A DNA stretch of 64,000 nucleotides from Chitinivibrionales bacterium (GTDB lineage Bacteria; Fibrobacterota; Chitinivibrionia; Chitinivibrionales; FEN-1185), in the NCBI GenBank assembly GCA_035516255.1, contig DATJAL010000031.1:1-64000 (forward strand), in the 5' to 3' direction. Numbering within the stretch: the stretch's first letter is position 1; each line of letters begins with the position of its first letter. Positions 25,071 through 34,074 of this stretch are shown here, piece by piece. Position numbers and translations under genes: made by a program. The notes beneath the pieces are model-generated. The model ran no database searches. It was not told where the DNA came from and was given only the letters and a program-made list of their open reading frames with translations.

Positions 25071-25646
25071 TTACTTGTTAAACATGATTCCTATCCGAAA
25101 GCCCGGGCCGCCGAGCGTGGACACCTTCCCTTCATGCATTGCAACAAGGTATTCAAGCCTGCCCAAAAAAGATATCGCTTTTGTCAGCCAAAATTCGTAG
25201 GTAAGAATGGGGGAGGCGAGCATGGCCGCATGCGATTCGTAATGTGCCGAAACCGTGTCGTCCGGCGTGCGTGACAGAACATGAAGGTTGGTGATCCCGC
25301 CTCCGCCGGCCATGGCGCCCAATGAAAAACGGCCGAATGCGGTTGGGAGACAGAATTCGAAAGTCAGGCCTCCATAACCCATGTCAAGGTAGCTTCCCGA
25401 AAGGCCGGGTGATTGATAGTCAAGGCTGTAGGTGCTCCCAATGCATCCAATGCGGAAATGGCTGGTGAGATTGAATTGAAGCAACCCGCCAAGACCCCAG
25501 GCCATTCCGCGCATATGGCCGTAATCGCCAGCTATGTCCGCATACTGCGCGTAGGCGGTCATTCCCCCGGCGAATCTGCTTGCCGATGAAGTTGCTGAAA
25601 CCGAATAAGAAAAAAAGAAAATAAATATCAGAATCGGAATCGTACG
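25071..25646 (-). CDS. Putative outer-membrane beta-barrel protein
   Basis: 191 aa if started at TTG 25646, where GAGG lies 8 nt upstream and a clean signal peptide begins (LRTIPILIFIFFFSYSVSA); the frame is open to 25703. The mature part is Gly-rich with alternating amphipathic strands ('GLGGLLQFNLTSHFRIGCIGSTYSLDY', 'MGYGGLTFEFCLPTAFGRFSLGAMAGGGG', 'ILTYEFWLTKAISFLGRLEYLVAM'), fitting an 8-stranded barrel. Family not recognised. Downstream of nothing in its own direction; it may be alone. Confidence 0.6.
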   Translation of the reverse strand, partial: RTIPILIFIFFFSYSVSATSSASRFAGGMTAYAQYADIAGDYGHMRGMAWGLGGLLQFNLTSHFRIGCIGSTYSLDYQSPGLSGSYLDMGYGGLTFEFCLPTAFGRFSLGAMAGGGGITNLHVLSRTPDDTVSAHYESHAAMLASPILTYEFWLTKAISFLGRLEYLVAMHEGKVSTLGGPGFRIGIMFNK

Positions 25647-25795
25647 CAAATTGGCGCCTCTACACTTTATTAAGATGTATTGTCGTGTATGATAAATGAC
25701 CATTTAAGGAAGAAGAAAATAGAAGAATCTCGTTCAGGATACAAGTTCGAGACCGATCTTCTTCTTTCACTTGCGGCGGAGAAAGAGAAGACGAG

Positions 25796-25942
25796 ATGCC
25801 AACTGCACAAGAAATACTCAATTCCTTTGTTGGAATCAATGGTTTTTCGGTTGACCGTGAAGCAACTTTGTTGAGCGTGTATTTGAATGGCGCAGCCCGC
25901 GCATTCCCCGCGACTTGGCGCGGGGTTAGCGGACGACTATAA
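25796..25942 (+). CDS. Possible small protein, truncated by a palindromic repeat
   Basis: 48 codons from ATG 25796: MPTAQEILNSFVGINGFSVD.. continues EATLLSVYLNG, an ordered helix-rich composition unlike random DNA, then runs into the GC hairpin at 25906 (ARAFPATWRGVSGRL) and stops at TAA 25940. It may be the remnant of a longer gene interrupted by the hairpin element. An overlapping frame from 25680 is also open but less convincing. Confidence 0.28.
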   Translation: MPTAQEILNSFVGINGFSVDREATLLSVYLNGAARAFPATWRGVSGRL

Positions 25943-25992
25943 AATATTCTATTTCCATAGCCAAGGAAGAATCCCCGCCACTTGGGGCGGGG
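25906..25992. repeat. Two related GC-rich hairpins with identical ACTTGG loop
   Basis: CCCCGCG-ACTTGG-CGCGGGG at 25906-25925 and CCCCGCC-ACTTGG-GGCGGGG at 25973-25992; both are followed by TT. The stem differs at one pair (G-C versus C-G) but pairing is preserved. Confidence 0.65.
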
Positions 25993-26004
25993 TTCTTCAA
26001 TTTC

Positions 26005-26040
26005 AAACGGTGCCTGCGAGAACGGGTGCCGTTTTTTATT
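26005..26040 (+). terminator. Rho-independent terminator-like hairpin
   Basis: AAACGGTGCC (26005-26014) pairs with GGTGCCGTTT (26025-26034) with two G-T pairs, and the T tract continues to 26040. It could end a transcript from the 25.7-25.9 kb region. Confidence 0.6.
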
Positions 26041-26157
26041 TTACATTATTTCGTGGCACCAAACTTGCATCATTATCATTTTATATGATGTTAATTGAAC
26101 TTTTTTTCATTTATGATAAGATGTCCTGATTAAATTTTAATAATGGAAAGGAAAACC

Positions 26158-26583
26158 ATGCGGAAAATCAACATGCTGCTTCTCTTCGCCTTCTTATTTG
26201 CGTGCTCTATTGTCGGCCCGCAGTGCAGTAAACCTAGTTCGACGTTCACGCTTAAATTCATCAATACTGGTCCGCTCTCCGTTACCGGATTCTATTTGAA
26301 CCAGGAAAATGATTCGATTAATTGGGGATCGAACATTCTGCCGGTGGACTCGCTCACTACCAACGAATATGTCCTTTTGCACAATTTAGAAATCGGGCCG
26401 GTATATGCTTTCCGCGCCCGGTTCGACAGCATCGGCGCCGCAGCGTACCTGATCCATACGTCCATGCCGACCCATCCGGACGTCATTACCGTCCATGCTG
26501 CCCTAGACACGATAGGAAACTGGAGCATCGGCCACGCCTGGGGATGGGAGACATGGCCGGGGGAAGTGAAGGTGGGGCCGTGA
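26158..26583 (+). CDS. Small exported protein, possibly a lipoprotein
   Basis: 141 aa from ATG 26158 (GGAAAGGA upstream; ATG 26143 is also in frame). N-terminus MRKINMLLLFAFLFACSIVG.. has a Cys at the end of the hydrophobic core and another in 'GPQC', so the lipidation site is uncertain. The rest is a beta-rich domain ('STFTLKFINTGPLSVTGFYLNQENDSINWGSNILPV', 'PGEVKVGP'). Not recognised. TTGAAC-N16-TAAGAT at 26095-26122 may be its promoter. Confidence 0.6.
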   Translation: MRKINMLLLFAFLFACSIVGPQCSKPSSTFTLKFINTGPLSVTGFYLNQENDSINWGSNILPVDSLTTNEYVLLHNLEIGPVYAFRARFDSIGAAAYLIHTSMPTHPDVITVHAALDTIGNWSIGHAWGWETWPGEVKVGP

Positions 26584-26643
26584 CATCAATGACAAGCCGA
26601 AGGACTTGCTCCGGGTACGATGTCGCAAAAGTCAATGCATCGC

Positions 26644-29265
26644 TTATTCCGCTAAGTGAAGCAGCGTCTGGGCACTTACCGCGCCTTTTATTTCCATCCT
26701 GACCGCATACGTCGAATGCCGCGGAACGAATCCATCATTCGGAACAAATGCCGGAATACCGCGAATCAAAGAGGTCGGCCTGCTCTTCCACACGCATTTC
26801 CCGTCAAGGCGGTACAGGCTCACCACTGCCGTCCCCGAGCCGGGGGACGTTATCCTGAATGCCGGACGCCTTTTATCAAAAGTAAATGAGAATGCGGCGT
26901 ACTTTTGCTGGCCCGGTACCATCCTGTCAACCTGCATCGATTCCGTGATGATGAGATAGCTGCCTTGCTTTACGGCCTGCGGATTGCGACCCGGCACCCG
27001 CACCATTGCGGGCGTTGCATTCGGAGCGTACAGCTTGAGATTAAGCGGGCTTTTATCGTCAAGATACACGGCCACGGCGGTGTCTGAAATTGACGCATGC
27101 ACGGCGTTCACCTTGGCAGCACTTTGCAAAATAACGCGCCGGCCGCTGCTGTCCGCGACCACGGTGCCTGCGCCCAGGAAAACATCTTTTATGATGCCGT
27201 CGGATGCAAAGCCGATGCTCGCCGCGTTCGCGTCCGTCACATAGCCGCCGGCCGCTGCCGTGTCGCCGGCGCCCGCGCGGCGGATGATATGGTCAAATGC
27301 GAGATTTCCGCTCACATGCACCACGGATGCGGATGAGGTCTGATTGGTCAGGGTGAATGCCGGCCGTGCGGCCCAGGTTGAGACGGTCGACGGGAAAATC
27401 ACGTTGACAAAGTCAACCTTTTTCACGGCCTGCGGCGGCCTGATGACAATGCTGGGCTTGGCGGAATCAACGGTGTCGAACACGAACGGAGCGGGCGAGA
27501 GCGTTTTGATGCCGAGCAGATTGCCCTGTCCGCTCGATGCCCGCGCCCATCCGCCGGCGGTGTCGATGACGGCCGAATCGGCGCAGTGGAACCGGATCTC
27601 GTACGAGTGCGCCGCGCTGTCGGCGACATTGTCCACGATGATGAAATACGCGGGGCGCACGAACAGGACGTTCCTTGCGAAAAGCGAAACCATGAACGGC
27701 CCCATGGACCCGTCGGCGTTCGTGGACCGGCACCGCCGCGACGCGTCGGAGGAGACGAAGTCGTATCCGTCAATGTCGCTGACCGTGGTGAGGAGCCCGT
27801 CGTTGCCCGCGTACACGCCTGTCTGGTCGGTGGGGAAGTACTGGCCCCTGCCGTCCACGAGCAGGGTGTTGTGCGACGACGACTGGTACGCGGTGCCGAG
27901 GTCGTCATACAGACTGCGGCCCTCGTTCTCGCCGATTAGGGTGGCGCTGCCCCGGTACAGCCAGATGGTGTTGGCGTCGGCGTGGTCGTGACCCACGTTG
28001 AGGTTCGCGCCCGATGTGTCGAAGGGGTAGTTCTTCGACAAATACTGATTGTAAAGAAACATGCCGCCGTAGGCGCCGGTTTTTAATCCGAAGGTCAGGT
28101 CCGAGTCGCCCCAGCCCGTGCGCCAGATCACGCCCTGAAGGTCCCACAAAGTGCGGTACAAAGGGAGGTTTGCAGGCGGGGTGGAGGCGGCGGACGGTGA
28201 ATAATAAAAGAACTCGCACACGTGATTGCCCGCCTGGTACGAACTGCGCCCAAGGTCGGTGCCCATTCTTGCCCAGAGCCACTGGCCGATGCCCGAGCCG
28301 CATTCCGATCCCGCAAGCGCGAGCAGGGAATATCCCGCGGCGCTCAGCCATCCGCCCCAGTCATCGATGTAACTCGAAAAGTCGAGCGCCATCTGGCGGT
28401 CCGACGGCAGATAATTGTACAGGGCGAAGAGTGCGTAGTTCGAGAGGTAATTGCGCGGGTACAGGTCGATGTTCTTGAGCCGCTTGAGGTTGAAATAGAA
28501 CGGCATTGACGCGGTGAGCTTGGAGTTCTGATACAGGCAGCCCTCGTGCCATGTGCCGTCGCCGATGTTCGCGAGGTCGAAGCTGTCCCTGCGCATCTGG
28601 GCGATCACGTGGGAGAGCCATTGTGCAGCACTGTCGCATTCGCCGTCGAGCGCGAGCGCGGCAATGCCGAGCGCGGTGTTGTTGTTGTCCCAGTGGTTCT
28701 GGCCGTACGATTCCGGCCACCAGTTCGCCCACGCGGCGGTGTACGGGCCCGCGGCCGCTTCGTACATTTCCTGGCTGTGCTTGACCAATGCGGCGCGCAC
28801 CGCGGCGCGGTCGCCCGCCGAAAGGCTGTCATAGAGCCAGTCATATGCCATGGCGCATGCCCGGATCATTGAGCCGAGCGACAGGTCACGGTCGCCGAGC
28901 GTCGCGTCCGCGCCCCAGTACGGCCACGTGGCAAACGCGGTGAGATAGCTCCGGCCGAGCGTCAGGTACTGAACATCGCCGGTGGCGACAAACGCGAACG
29001 CGAGCACCGTGACGTCGCGCGCGTCAAGGCTCAGATCGGAAGACGCCGCACCGGTAGGGGCTGTCGGCAGTGGCAGCGGCAACAGGGAGTTTGCGCAGGA
29101 TATGATGGGCGCCATGATGGCGGCGTGGGTGGTGGTTGCCTTGGTTCTGATTGAAGGGATGTCGGTGGAGGAGAAGAAAATGGACGGATGGTTTGCAAGA
29201 ACTGCTTCAGGTCCAATAAGGACAATGAGCGCCAGAATGAATTTTTTCCAAAAGGATTTACCCAT
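26644..29265 (-). CDS. Heparinase II/III-family polysaccharide lyase with C-terminal sorting-like domain
   Basis: 873 aa. Signal peptide at residues 1-24 (..FILALIVLIGPEAVLA). Then 'HPSIFFSSTDIPSIRTKATTTHAAIMAPI', the usual N-terminus of the alpha/alpha-toroid lyases (residues ~25-390). The heparinase_II_III beta-sandwich contains 'NVGHDHADANTIWLYRGSATLIGENEGRSLYDDLGTAYQSSSHNTLLVDGRGQYFP', with the conserved His and Tyr/Asn positions. The C-terminal ~80 residues ('VVSLYRLDGKCVW..') are a sorting-like tail. Such enzymes cleave uronic-acid polysaccharides by elimination; the exact polymer is not decidable. Probably works with the GH105-like hydrolase next to it. Confidence 0.87.
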   Translation of the reverse strand: MGKSFWKKFILALIVLIGPEAVLANHPSIFFSSTDIPSIRTKATTTHAAIMAPIISCANSLLPLPLPTAPTGAASSDLSLDARDVTVLAFAFVATGDVQYLTLGRSYLTAFATWPYWGADATLGDRDLSLGSMIRACAMAYDWLYDSLSAGDRAAVRAALVKHSQEMYEAAAGPYTAAWANWWPESYGQNHWDNNNTALGIAALALDGECDSAAQWLSHVIAQMRRDSFDLANIGDGTWHEGCLYQNSKLTASMPFYFNLKRLKNIDLYPRNYLSNYALFALYNYLPSDRQMALDFSSYIDDWGGWLSAAGYSLLALAGSECGSGIGQWLWARMGTDLGRSSYQAGNHVCEFFYYSPSAASTPPANLPLYRTLWDLQGVIWRTGWGDSDLTFGLKTGAYGGMFLYNQYLSKNYPFDTSGANLNVGHDHADANTIWLYRGSATLIGENEGRSLYDDLGTAYQSSSHNTLLVDGRGQYFPTDQTGVYAGNDGLLTTVSDIDGYDFVSSDASRRCRSTNADGSMGPFMVSLFARNVLFVRPAYFIIVDNVADSAAHSYEIRFHCADSAVIDTAGGWARASSGQGNLLGIKTLSPAPFVFDTVDSAKPSIVIRPPQAVKKVDFVNVIFPSTVSTWAARPAFTLTNQTSSASVVHVSGNLAFDHIIRRAGAGDTAAAGGYVTDANAASIGFASDGIIKDVFLGAGTVVADSSGRRVILQSAAKVNAVHASISDTAVAVYLDDKSPLNLKLYAPNATPAMVRVPGRNPQAVKQGSYLIITESMQVDRMVPGQQKYAAFSFTFDKRRPAFRITSPGSGTAVVSLYRLDGKCVWKSRPTSLIRGIPAFVPNDGFVPRHSTYAVRMEIKGAVSAQTLLHLAE

Positions 29266-29357
29266 GAGTACCTCGGGGCTAAAGTTTACGAGGCGCGGAT
29301 AATGAAGACGGGAATTGCAATATTATCAAATGTCAATTTCATGGAAAATCGAGAAAG

Positions 29358-30689
29358 CTACTTTATACATTTTAGAACATACGCCTTGTTCTTCGATAGA
29401 TTTTTCGGGACACGGAGCGTTTTGCCTGATAATTCCGTATAATCAAGCACCAATTTTCCCGAAAGGTCAAAGAGTGCGGCACCGCTCGCGTCCTTGGGAA
29501 TGGTGATTGCTCCATCATGTGCGGAAATTATAATTCTGGAACCTACAGTATTATAAAGAGCTTTATTGTTGGCAGGAGAAACAGCCGCTGCCGCCGTTGC
29601 CCCTGTCGCCATCATCCACATCTGTTCCCCCGCTTGCATGAACGCGCCTTCGCCTTCCACCGACGAATTGTTCACGTCGATGCTGGCTGGCTGATCGCTT
29701 ACGTTCTCGCACCGTTGGAGCCTGCCGTCGGTGCCCACGTTTGCCACGAGGTCGCGCCAGGCTTTTTTTACGCAGTCGATGTACTGCGCCGAATCCAGAA
29801 GGTGATTGTTGATTCCCCATGCCATGCCGAAACAGAAGAAAGCCGACGCGCTTGTTTCCGGATCGGGAAATTGAGTGTGATCGCGCATGCTCGTGGTCCA
29901 CAGCCCGCTGTAAAGGGAATTGAAGCCCTGTTCGGCCATGATCGCGGCCGCCATTTCCCTGAATTGCTTTTCCCATTTGGGCCGTTGGGGATGATCAAGC
30001 GGCATGTCCCGCAATACGCGCGTCATCCCTCCCAAAACCCATGCCACGCCGCACGACCAGAACACGGGCTGGCCGTTGGCCGCTTTCTGGGTTTTAAATC
30101 CGCCGTCGCGGTACCAGAGGTGGTAGTTCGTGTCGTAAAGATTTGCGCTGGTCGTCCACCAGTACTGGGCCATCGAATCTATGAATTCATTGTTATTGAT
30201 CGCCCGGCAATATCGGGACACCGCTGGCGGCGCCATGTACAGGGCATCGTCCCAGCTCCAAATACCTTGTTGCTTGACCGTATAAAAAAGATTTTCAAGG
30301 TTCGTTTTGACATTCGCTATCATCGAGTCGTTGGCCGGCCTCGGGTCGAGCAGGTAAATCTCGCAATAGGTCTGGCAGCAGCAGATATCGTCGGCGCTGG
30401 TGGTGAGAAGCGTGACGCACGGCATCCATTTGAATTTGATCGCCCACTGCCGCGCGAAATTGAGATAGGTGCTGTCTTTGGTGAGACGGTGCATTGCCAT
30501 GACGCCGGTCATGTATGCCCCGCCGTCCCAGCTGTTGGGGTAGATCGGCCCGCTTTTCATATGGTAATAGGCCACGCGCTTGGTGATGCCGATGATGCTG
30601 TCCGGGGCGAATTCGTCGGGGTAGGCTTTAGCGGGCGCTATAATAATAGGAAAAGAAATGACCACAAAAAACAATGTGATGGATTTCAT
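29358..30689 (-). CDS. GH105/GH88-like unsaturated uronyl hydrolase with C-terminal sorting-like tail
   Basis: 443 aa with GGGGGA before the ATG; signal peptide at residues 1-22. The alpha/alpha-barrel shows YteR/RhiN-type motifs: 'WSWDDALYMAPPAVSRY' (catalytic Asp region of GH105) and 'QPVFWSCGVAWVLGGMTRVLRDMP', plus 'DPETSASAFFCFGMAWGINNHLL'. The last ~60 residues ('ALFDLSGKLVLDYTELSGKTLRV') are the sorting tail. GH88/GH105 enzymes remove the unsaturated uronic acid left by lyases, so this is a logical partner of the heparinase-like lyase encoded upstream (29265) in another transcript. Promoter-like TTTACA-N18-TATATT precedes it. Confidence 0.82.
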   Translation of the reverse strand: MKSITLFFVVISFPIIIAPAKAYPDEFAPDSIIGITKRVAYYHMKSGPIYPNSWDGGAYMTGVMAMHRLTKDSTYLNFARQWAIKFKWMPCVTLLTTSADDICCCQTYCEIYLLDPRPANDSMIANVKTNLENLFYTVKQQGIWSWDDALYMAPPAVSRYCRAINNNEFIDSMAQYWWTTSANLYDTNYHLWYRDGGFKTQKAANGQPVFWSCGVAWVLGGMTRVLRDMPLDHPQRPKWEKQFREMAAAIMAEQGFNSLYSGLWTTSMRDHTQFPDPETSASAFFCFGMAWGINNHLLDSAQYIDCVKKAWRDLVANVGTDGRLQRCENVSDQPASIDVNNSSVEGEGAFMQAGEQMWMMATGATAAAAVSPANNKALYNTVGSRIIISAHDGAITIPKDASGAALFDLSGKLVLDYTELSGKTLRVPKNLSKNKAYVLKCIK

Positions 30690-30811
30690 GACAATTTCCC
30701 CCTACTCTGAATTATATCAACAATATAAGACTTTTTTAGGAATTATGTAAAGATAAGAGATGGTTTTTCTCCGAGTGATTTTCAAGTTGCGAGAAATACA
30801 ATTGAAAGACC

Positions 30812-30837
30812 CTTCGACAAGCTCAGGGTGACATAGG
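30812..30837 (+). repeat. 'CCCTTCGACAAGCTCAGGGTGACA' palindromic repeat
   Basis: A single copy of the ubiquitous 'ccttcgacaagctcagg' extragenic element in the 640-bp gap 30690-31331, which otherwise holds the 30929-31160 repeat and no gene. Confidence 0.6.
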
Positions 30838-30928
30838 AGAATTATCGAATAACACTTGATGATTAGGAGCAATCACACATGCCTCCAGTAAGATTCGCGG
30901 AGAAATTACCAAATCCGAGCGCCAGGCA

Positions 30929-31160
30929 GGACCGGAGGGTGAGCCAGAGCGAATTGTCATTTCATTCCCCAAGGGTATAGAAATGGCACTTCGTGCTTCA
31001 TTATTATATCTCTTGCCTTGTGTCACTTCTTTCCCTAATGTAAGGTAGTTGCGCTCTGCGCAGTTAATTATACCTTTTGCATTGTGCCGGCCGACCCCGC
31101 CGTCACGCATAGGACGGTCCGGCAACGAGGCGAATAGCCGAGCCCGGAGGGAGGGCCGGT
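30929..31160 (+). repeat. Long dispersed repeat, copy with 130-bp insertion
   Basis: The ends match 47238-47340: 'ggaccg.agggtgagc.agagcgaattg' at 30929-30956 and 'ccggccgaccccgccg..ggcggtccggcaacgaggcgaatagccgagccc' from 31087. At 47 kb these halves are contiguous; here 130 bp (30957-31086) separate them. Confidence 0.7.
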
Positions 31161-31331
31161 GTCCGAGCATAAAAAAATATGGAATAAGTCCTGCACGGGC
31201 AGGCGCCCAATTTATTTGTTTTACATTGATAAATTCTCAAAAAAATGCCATTTCCGCAAGCCGATTGTTATATTATAAATCCATTAAAAATTCGGATTCC
31301 ATAACCCCCCACCTTCTAAAAGGAGCAGTGG

Positions 31332-33737
31332 ATGAAATCAAAGGCATTGTTTGTATTTATCGCGGTGCTTGCAACGGCCGGGCTTGTGATGCTTTCGTGC
31401 GCGCCGTATGCGCAACTCAAGCCAAAACCTGAGCTGTCCTCCGCGGAGCAGGGATACATCCAGCTTAAAAACGATAAAAAGGATTTCGAGTTGAAAAAAG
31501 AGAAAAAATATGTGATCATGTTCCCGGCGCCGGCAGAGGACAATTTCTACCTCGTGCTTAATGCGCCGTCAAAGAAAAAGATGAACAGCTTTTTTTCGGC
31601 CACCTATGCCGAAAACAAAACGCCGGGTGAAAAAATAAAGGACGAAACACTGTGGCCCGATTCCATAAGCGTTTATGCGGTGAACACAAAGTCGCCTTCT
31701 TACTACTGGTTCATGGAAGTGGGGGGGGAGGACTTTGTCCTTTCCATGAGATACCGGTATGCGCCCCAATGGCGTTTCAAGTTCGAGACCAAGGCGGCGG
31801 AATACAACGCCACCCTTGCCAGGAACGTGGTTGACAGAAGCGCTTACAAGGGCATCGGCACCACCACGCAGATCGACGCCATCAATTTTGCCGCGGCAAT
31901 CGACACCATCAAGCGCCACGAGGCGGCGCTGGAAGGGGTATACAAGGAACTGCTCGCGATCGAGAGTATTTTCCCGGCGCGCATCGTGAACTCCACTGAC
32001 CCGGCGTACCAGAACTATAAAAAACTGCGCGCCAACCTCGAGGACGAGATGAATTTCCAGAAGGCGTGGCTGGCGTCGCTCGATTTCTTCAGCAAAGAAA
32101 AGGCGTCGCGCGGCAGCCCCGAGGATTTCCTGGGCAAGATCGCTGATTTCACCTCGTATTTCAACCAGAAAAGCATGCTGGCGCCCAACGTGACCACCGA
32201 AAGCCAGCGCGTTCTTAAAAACAGGTTCGACGAAGTGATGCCCTATCTCACCATGAAACTGTCGGGAAAGGAAGACGCCGCGCTGTTTGACCAGAAGCTG
32301 TACAATACGGCTTCGCTTGCGCCGCTCGGCACACTGCTCGAAAAAGCGGGCATTGCCGTTCCGCAGGAACTCACGGCCATGACCAAATACGTCACGGATT
32401 TCGATTCCAAGGCGAAAACGCTTGCCGCGCTCAAGGATTCGGTAGACCGCATCGGCAAATACGTGAAGGACGGCCCGCAGTTCCCGAATGACGAGTTTTT
32501 CAAGGGCGTTGTGGCGCGCATGACCGCGGTGCAAAACGCAATGCCTTCCAAAATAGACGAGTCGTACGGCAAGTACGCGGCGAGCAAAAGCGCCGAGGCG
32601 CTCAACGCAGAGATTGCAAAGCTCGCGTCCTTTGTTTCCCAGCGCCTGGCGGAAAGCCAGCAGGCCGAGGTGCTCGTGCAGCAGGTTAACATCCTTAAAC
32701 TGCAGGGCGATTTCCACGGAATGGAAGGCCTGCTTTCGCAGGCCAAGCAGCTCGGGTTTCTGCTTGACAGGTATCGTGACCTTGACAGGCTGTCGGTTGA
32801 GCAGCAGATGAAGGCCGTGAGGACGTCGCTGACGTCCGCGGCTTGGCAGCAGGCGGAAACCGGCCTGCGCAACCTGCACGTCGACCAGACGTTCATCAAT
32901 CCACAGGCGGCCCTTCCCTTCAAGCAGGCCGCGGTGCGCGACATGGAAGATTCGCTGTACTCCACGGTCGAGCGCGTCACGCGCGCACGGGTAAATAAGT
33001 TCTGTGAGGAAAAAGTGACGGTGCTCGAGAACGTGGATTCGCTGTACTCCGACTCGGTCTTCCTGCCGGTGTACGACATCACCTTCTCGTCCGGGTCGCA
33101 GAACCATCTTCTCAAGAAAAAGGAGGCGCTCATCGCCGACCTGGCCAAGTTGAAGGACTATGATTTCCCGGCCAAGGCGATCAAGCTGTGCTACGAACAG
33201 TTCATCAAGAACCCGGATGAGAACGGCGTTCTCAAGGCGCGCGCCGTGGTGACGCACGGCAAGCATTACAAGGGCGACGACAAGGAGCTCAAGATCAAGA
33301 TTGCGGAATGCGACCCGCTGTCGGCAAAGTGGATTTCCAAGCCCAAGGATTACCGCCGCGTGTTCGTGCTGCCCGTGACCGACAACCGCAGCAGGGGGGC
33401 GAAGAACAAGTATTACATCAGGCTCAACGTGAACATTCCGACCGACGCCGAGTTTCCGGTGTACGACGTGAACATCAAGCTGCCGAAAGAAATCGCTCAG
33501 AACGCGGCGGCGAGCCAGTGGTATGACCAGATCCTCTGCAACAAGACCGTGCTCAAGAACGAGGGCCGCTTCTCCATCGGCGCGCCGACCGCGGCCAACG
33601 ATTTTGAATGCCAGATCACGCCGGTGCAGATGAACAAGGACAAGAACAATATCCTGGAAGTCAACTTCACGTATCCGGCGTTCAAGCCGTTCACGGTGAG
33701 CGTGATGGTGCAGAAGCCGATCATAAAGAAGAATTAA
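31332..33737 (+). CDS. Large lipoprotein of unknown function
   Basis: 801 aa, AAAAGGAG upstream. Signal plus lipobox 'GLVMLSC' (Cys about 23). Residues ~30-170: a beta-rich domain with 'YVIMFPAPAEDNFYLVLNAP' and 'WFMEVGGEDFVLSMRYRYAPQWRF'. Residues ~180-600: long helical, Lys/Glu/Ala-rich coiled-coil-like region with regular heptads. Residues ~620-801: beta domain ('VFVLPVTDNRSRGAKNKYYIRLNVNIPTDAEFPVYDVNIKLP'). Its length and architecture suggest a periplasm-spanning or scaffold lipoprotein. I do not recognise the family. The SBP-like gene 34208 follows, with an MNT gene in between. Confidence 0.8.
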   Translation: MKSKALFVFIAVLATAGLVMLSCAPYAQLKPKPELSSAEQGYIQLKNDKKDFELKKEKKYVIMFPAPAEDNFYLVLNAPSKKKMNSFFSATYAENKTPGEKIKDETLWPDSISVYAVNTKSPSYYWFMEVGGEDFVLSMRYRYAPQWRFKFETKAAEYNATLARNVVDRSAYKGIGTTTQIDAINFAAAIDTIKRHEAALEGVYKELLAIESIFPARIVNSTDPAYQNYKKLRANLEDEMNFQKAWLASLDFFSKEKASRGSPEDFLGKIADFTSYFNQKSMLAPNVTTESQRVLKNRFDEVMPYLTMKLSGKEDAALFDQKLYNTASLAPLGTLLEKAGIAVPQELTAMTKYVTDFDSKAKTLAALKDSVDRIGKYVKDGPQFPNDEFFKGVVARMTAVQNAMPSKIDESYGKYAASKSAEALNAEIAKLASFVSQRLAESQQAEVLVQQVNILKLQGDFHGMEGLLSQAKQLGFLLDRYRDLDRLSVEQQMKAVRTSLTSAAWQQAETGLRNLHVDQTFINPQAALPFKQAAVRDMEDSLYSTVERVTRARVNKFCEEKVTVLENVDSLYSDSVFLPVYDITFSSGSQNHLLKKKEALIADLAKLKDYDFPAKAIKLCYEQFIKNPDENGVLKARAVVTHGKHYKGDDKELKIKIAECDPLSAKWISKPKDYRRVFVLPVTDNRSRGAKNKYYIRLNVNIPTDAEFPVYDVNIKLPKEIAQNAAASQWYDQILCNKTVLKNEGRFSIGAPTAANDFECQITPVQMNKDKNNILEVNFTYPAFKPFTVSVMVQKPIIKKN

Positions 33738-33750
33738 TCTAAGGCGCCTT

Positions 33751-34074
33751 ATGATTGATGAAAAAAAACTGCTTGATGATTTTGTAAAGGAGATTGTCGC
33801 CGCAGCCCATCCGCTTCGGATTATTCTTTTCGGCTCCTGGGCAAGAGGGGAGCGGCATGCCAACAGCGACCTTGACGCATTGGTAGTGATGCCCGACGGG
33901 ACTGCGTGCCGAAGAACCGCGCGGGAAATTTACCGAAATTTATCCGGATTAGGGTATGCGGCGGACATAGTTGTTGCAACGCCGGCGATCATCGAACAGC
34001 AAAAGAACAACCGCTCACTTGTATATTTTTACGCCATAGCAGAAGGCAAGGAGTTATACCGTGCAGCGGCGTGA
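33751..34074 (+). CDS. MNT-type nucleotidyltransferase domain protein (antitoxin-like)
   Basis: 107 aa. The NTP_transf_2 motif is exact: 'LRIILFGSWARGERHANSDLDALVVM' (GSxAxGx..SDxD), with the third Asp in 'YAADIVVATP'. Minimal nucleotidyltransferases of this size pair with HEPN ribonuclease toxins and adenylylate them. The stop overlaps the start of a HEPN remnant by 14 nt. It sits in the middle of an envelope operon 14 nt after the 801-aa lipoprotein, suggesting insertion. Confidence 0.88.
   Translation: MIDEKKLLDDFVKEIVAAAHPLRIILFGSWARGERHANSDLDALVVMPDGTACRRTAREIYRNLSGLGYAADIVVATPAIIEQQKNNRSLVYFYAIAEGKELYRAAA

Noticed and set aside
25906-25992. CRISPR array
   Set aside because: Only two hairpin units with unequal context and no regular spacer pattern; no cas genes in the window.
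31569-33863. 764-codon open frame on the minus strand
   Set aside because: It is antisense to the well-supported 801-aa lipoprotein and its translation is His/Arg/Leu/Val-rich, typical of the shadow of GC-rich codons.
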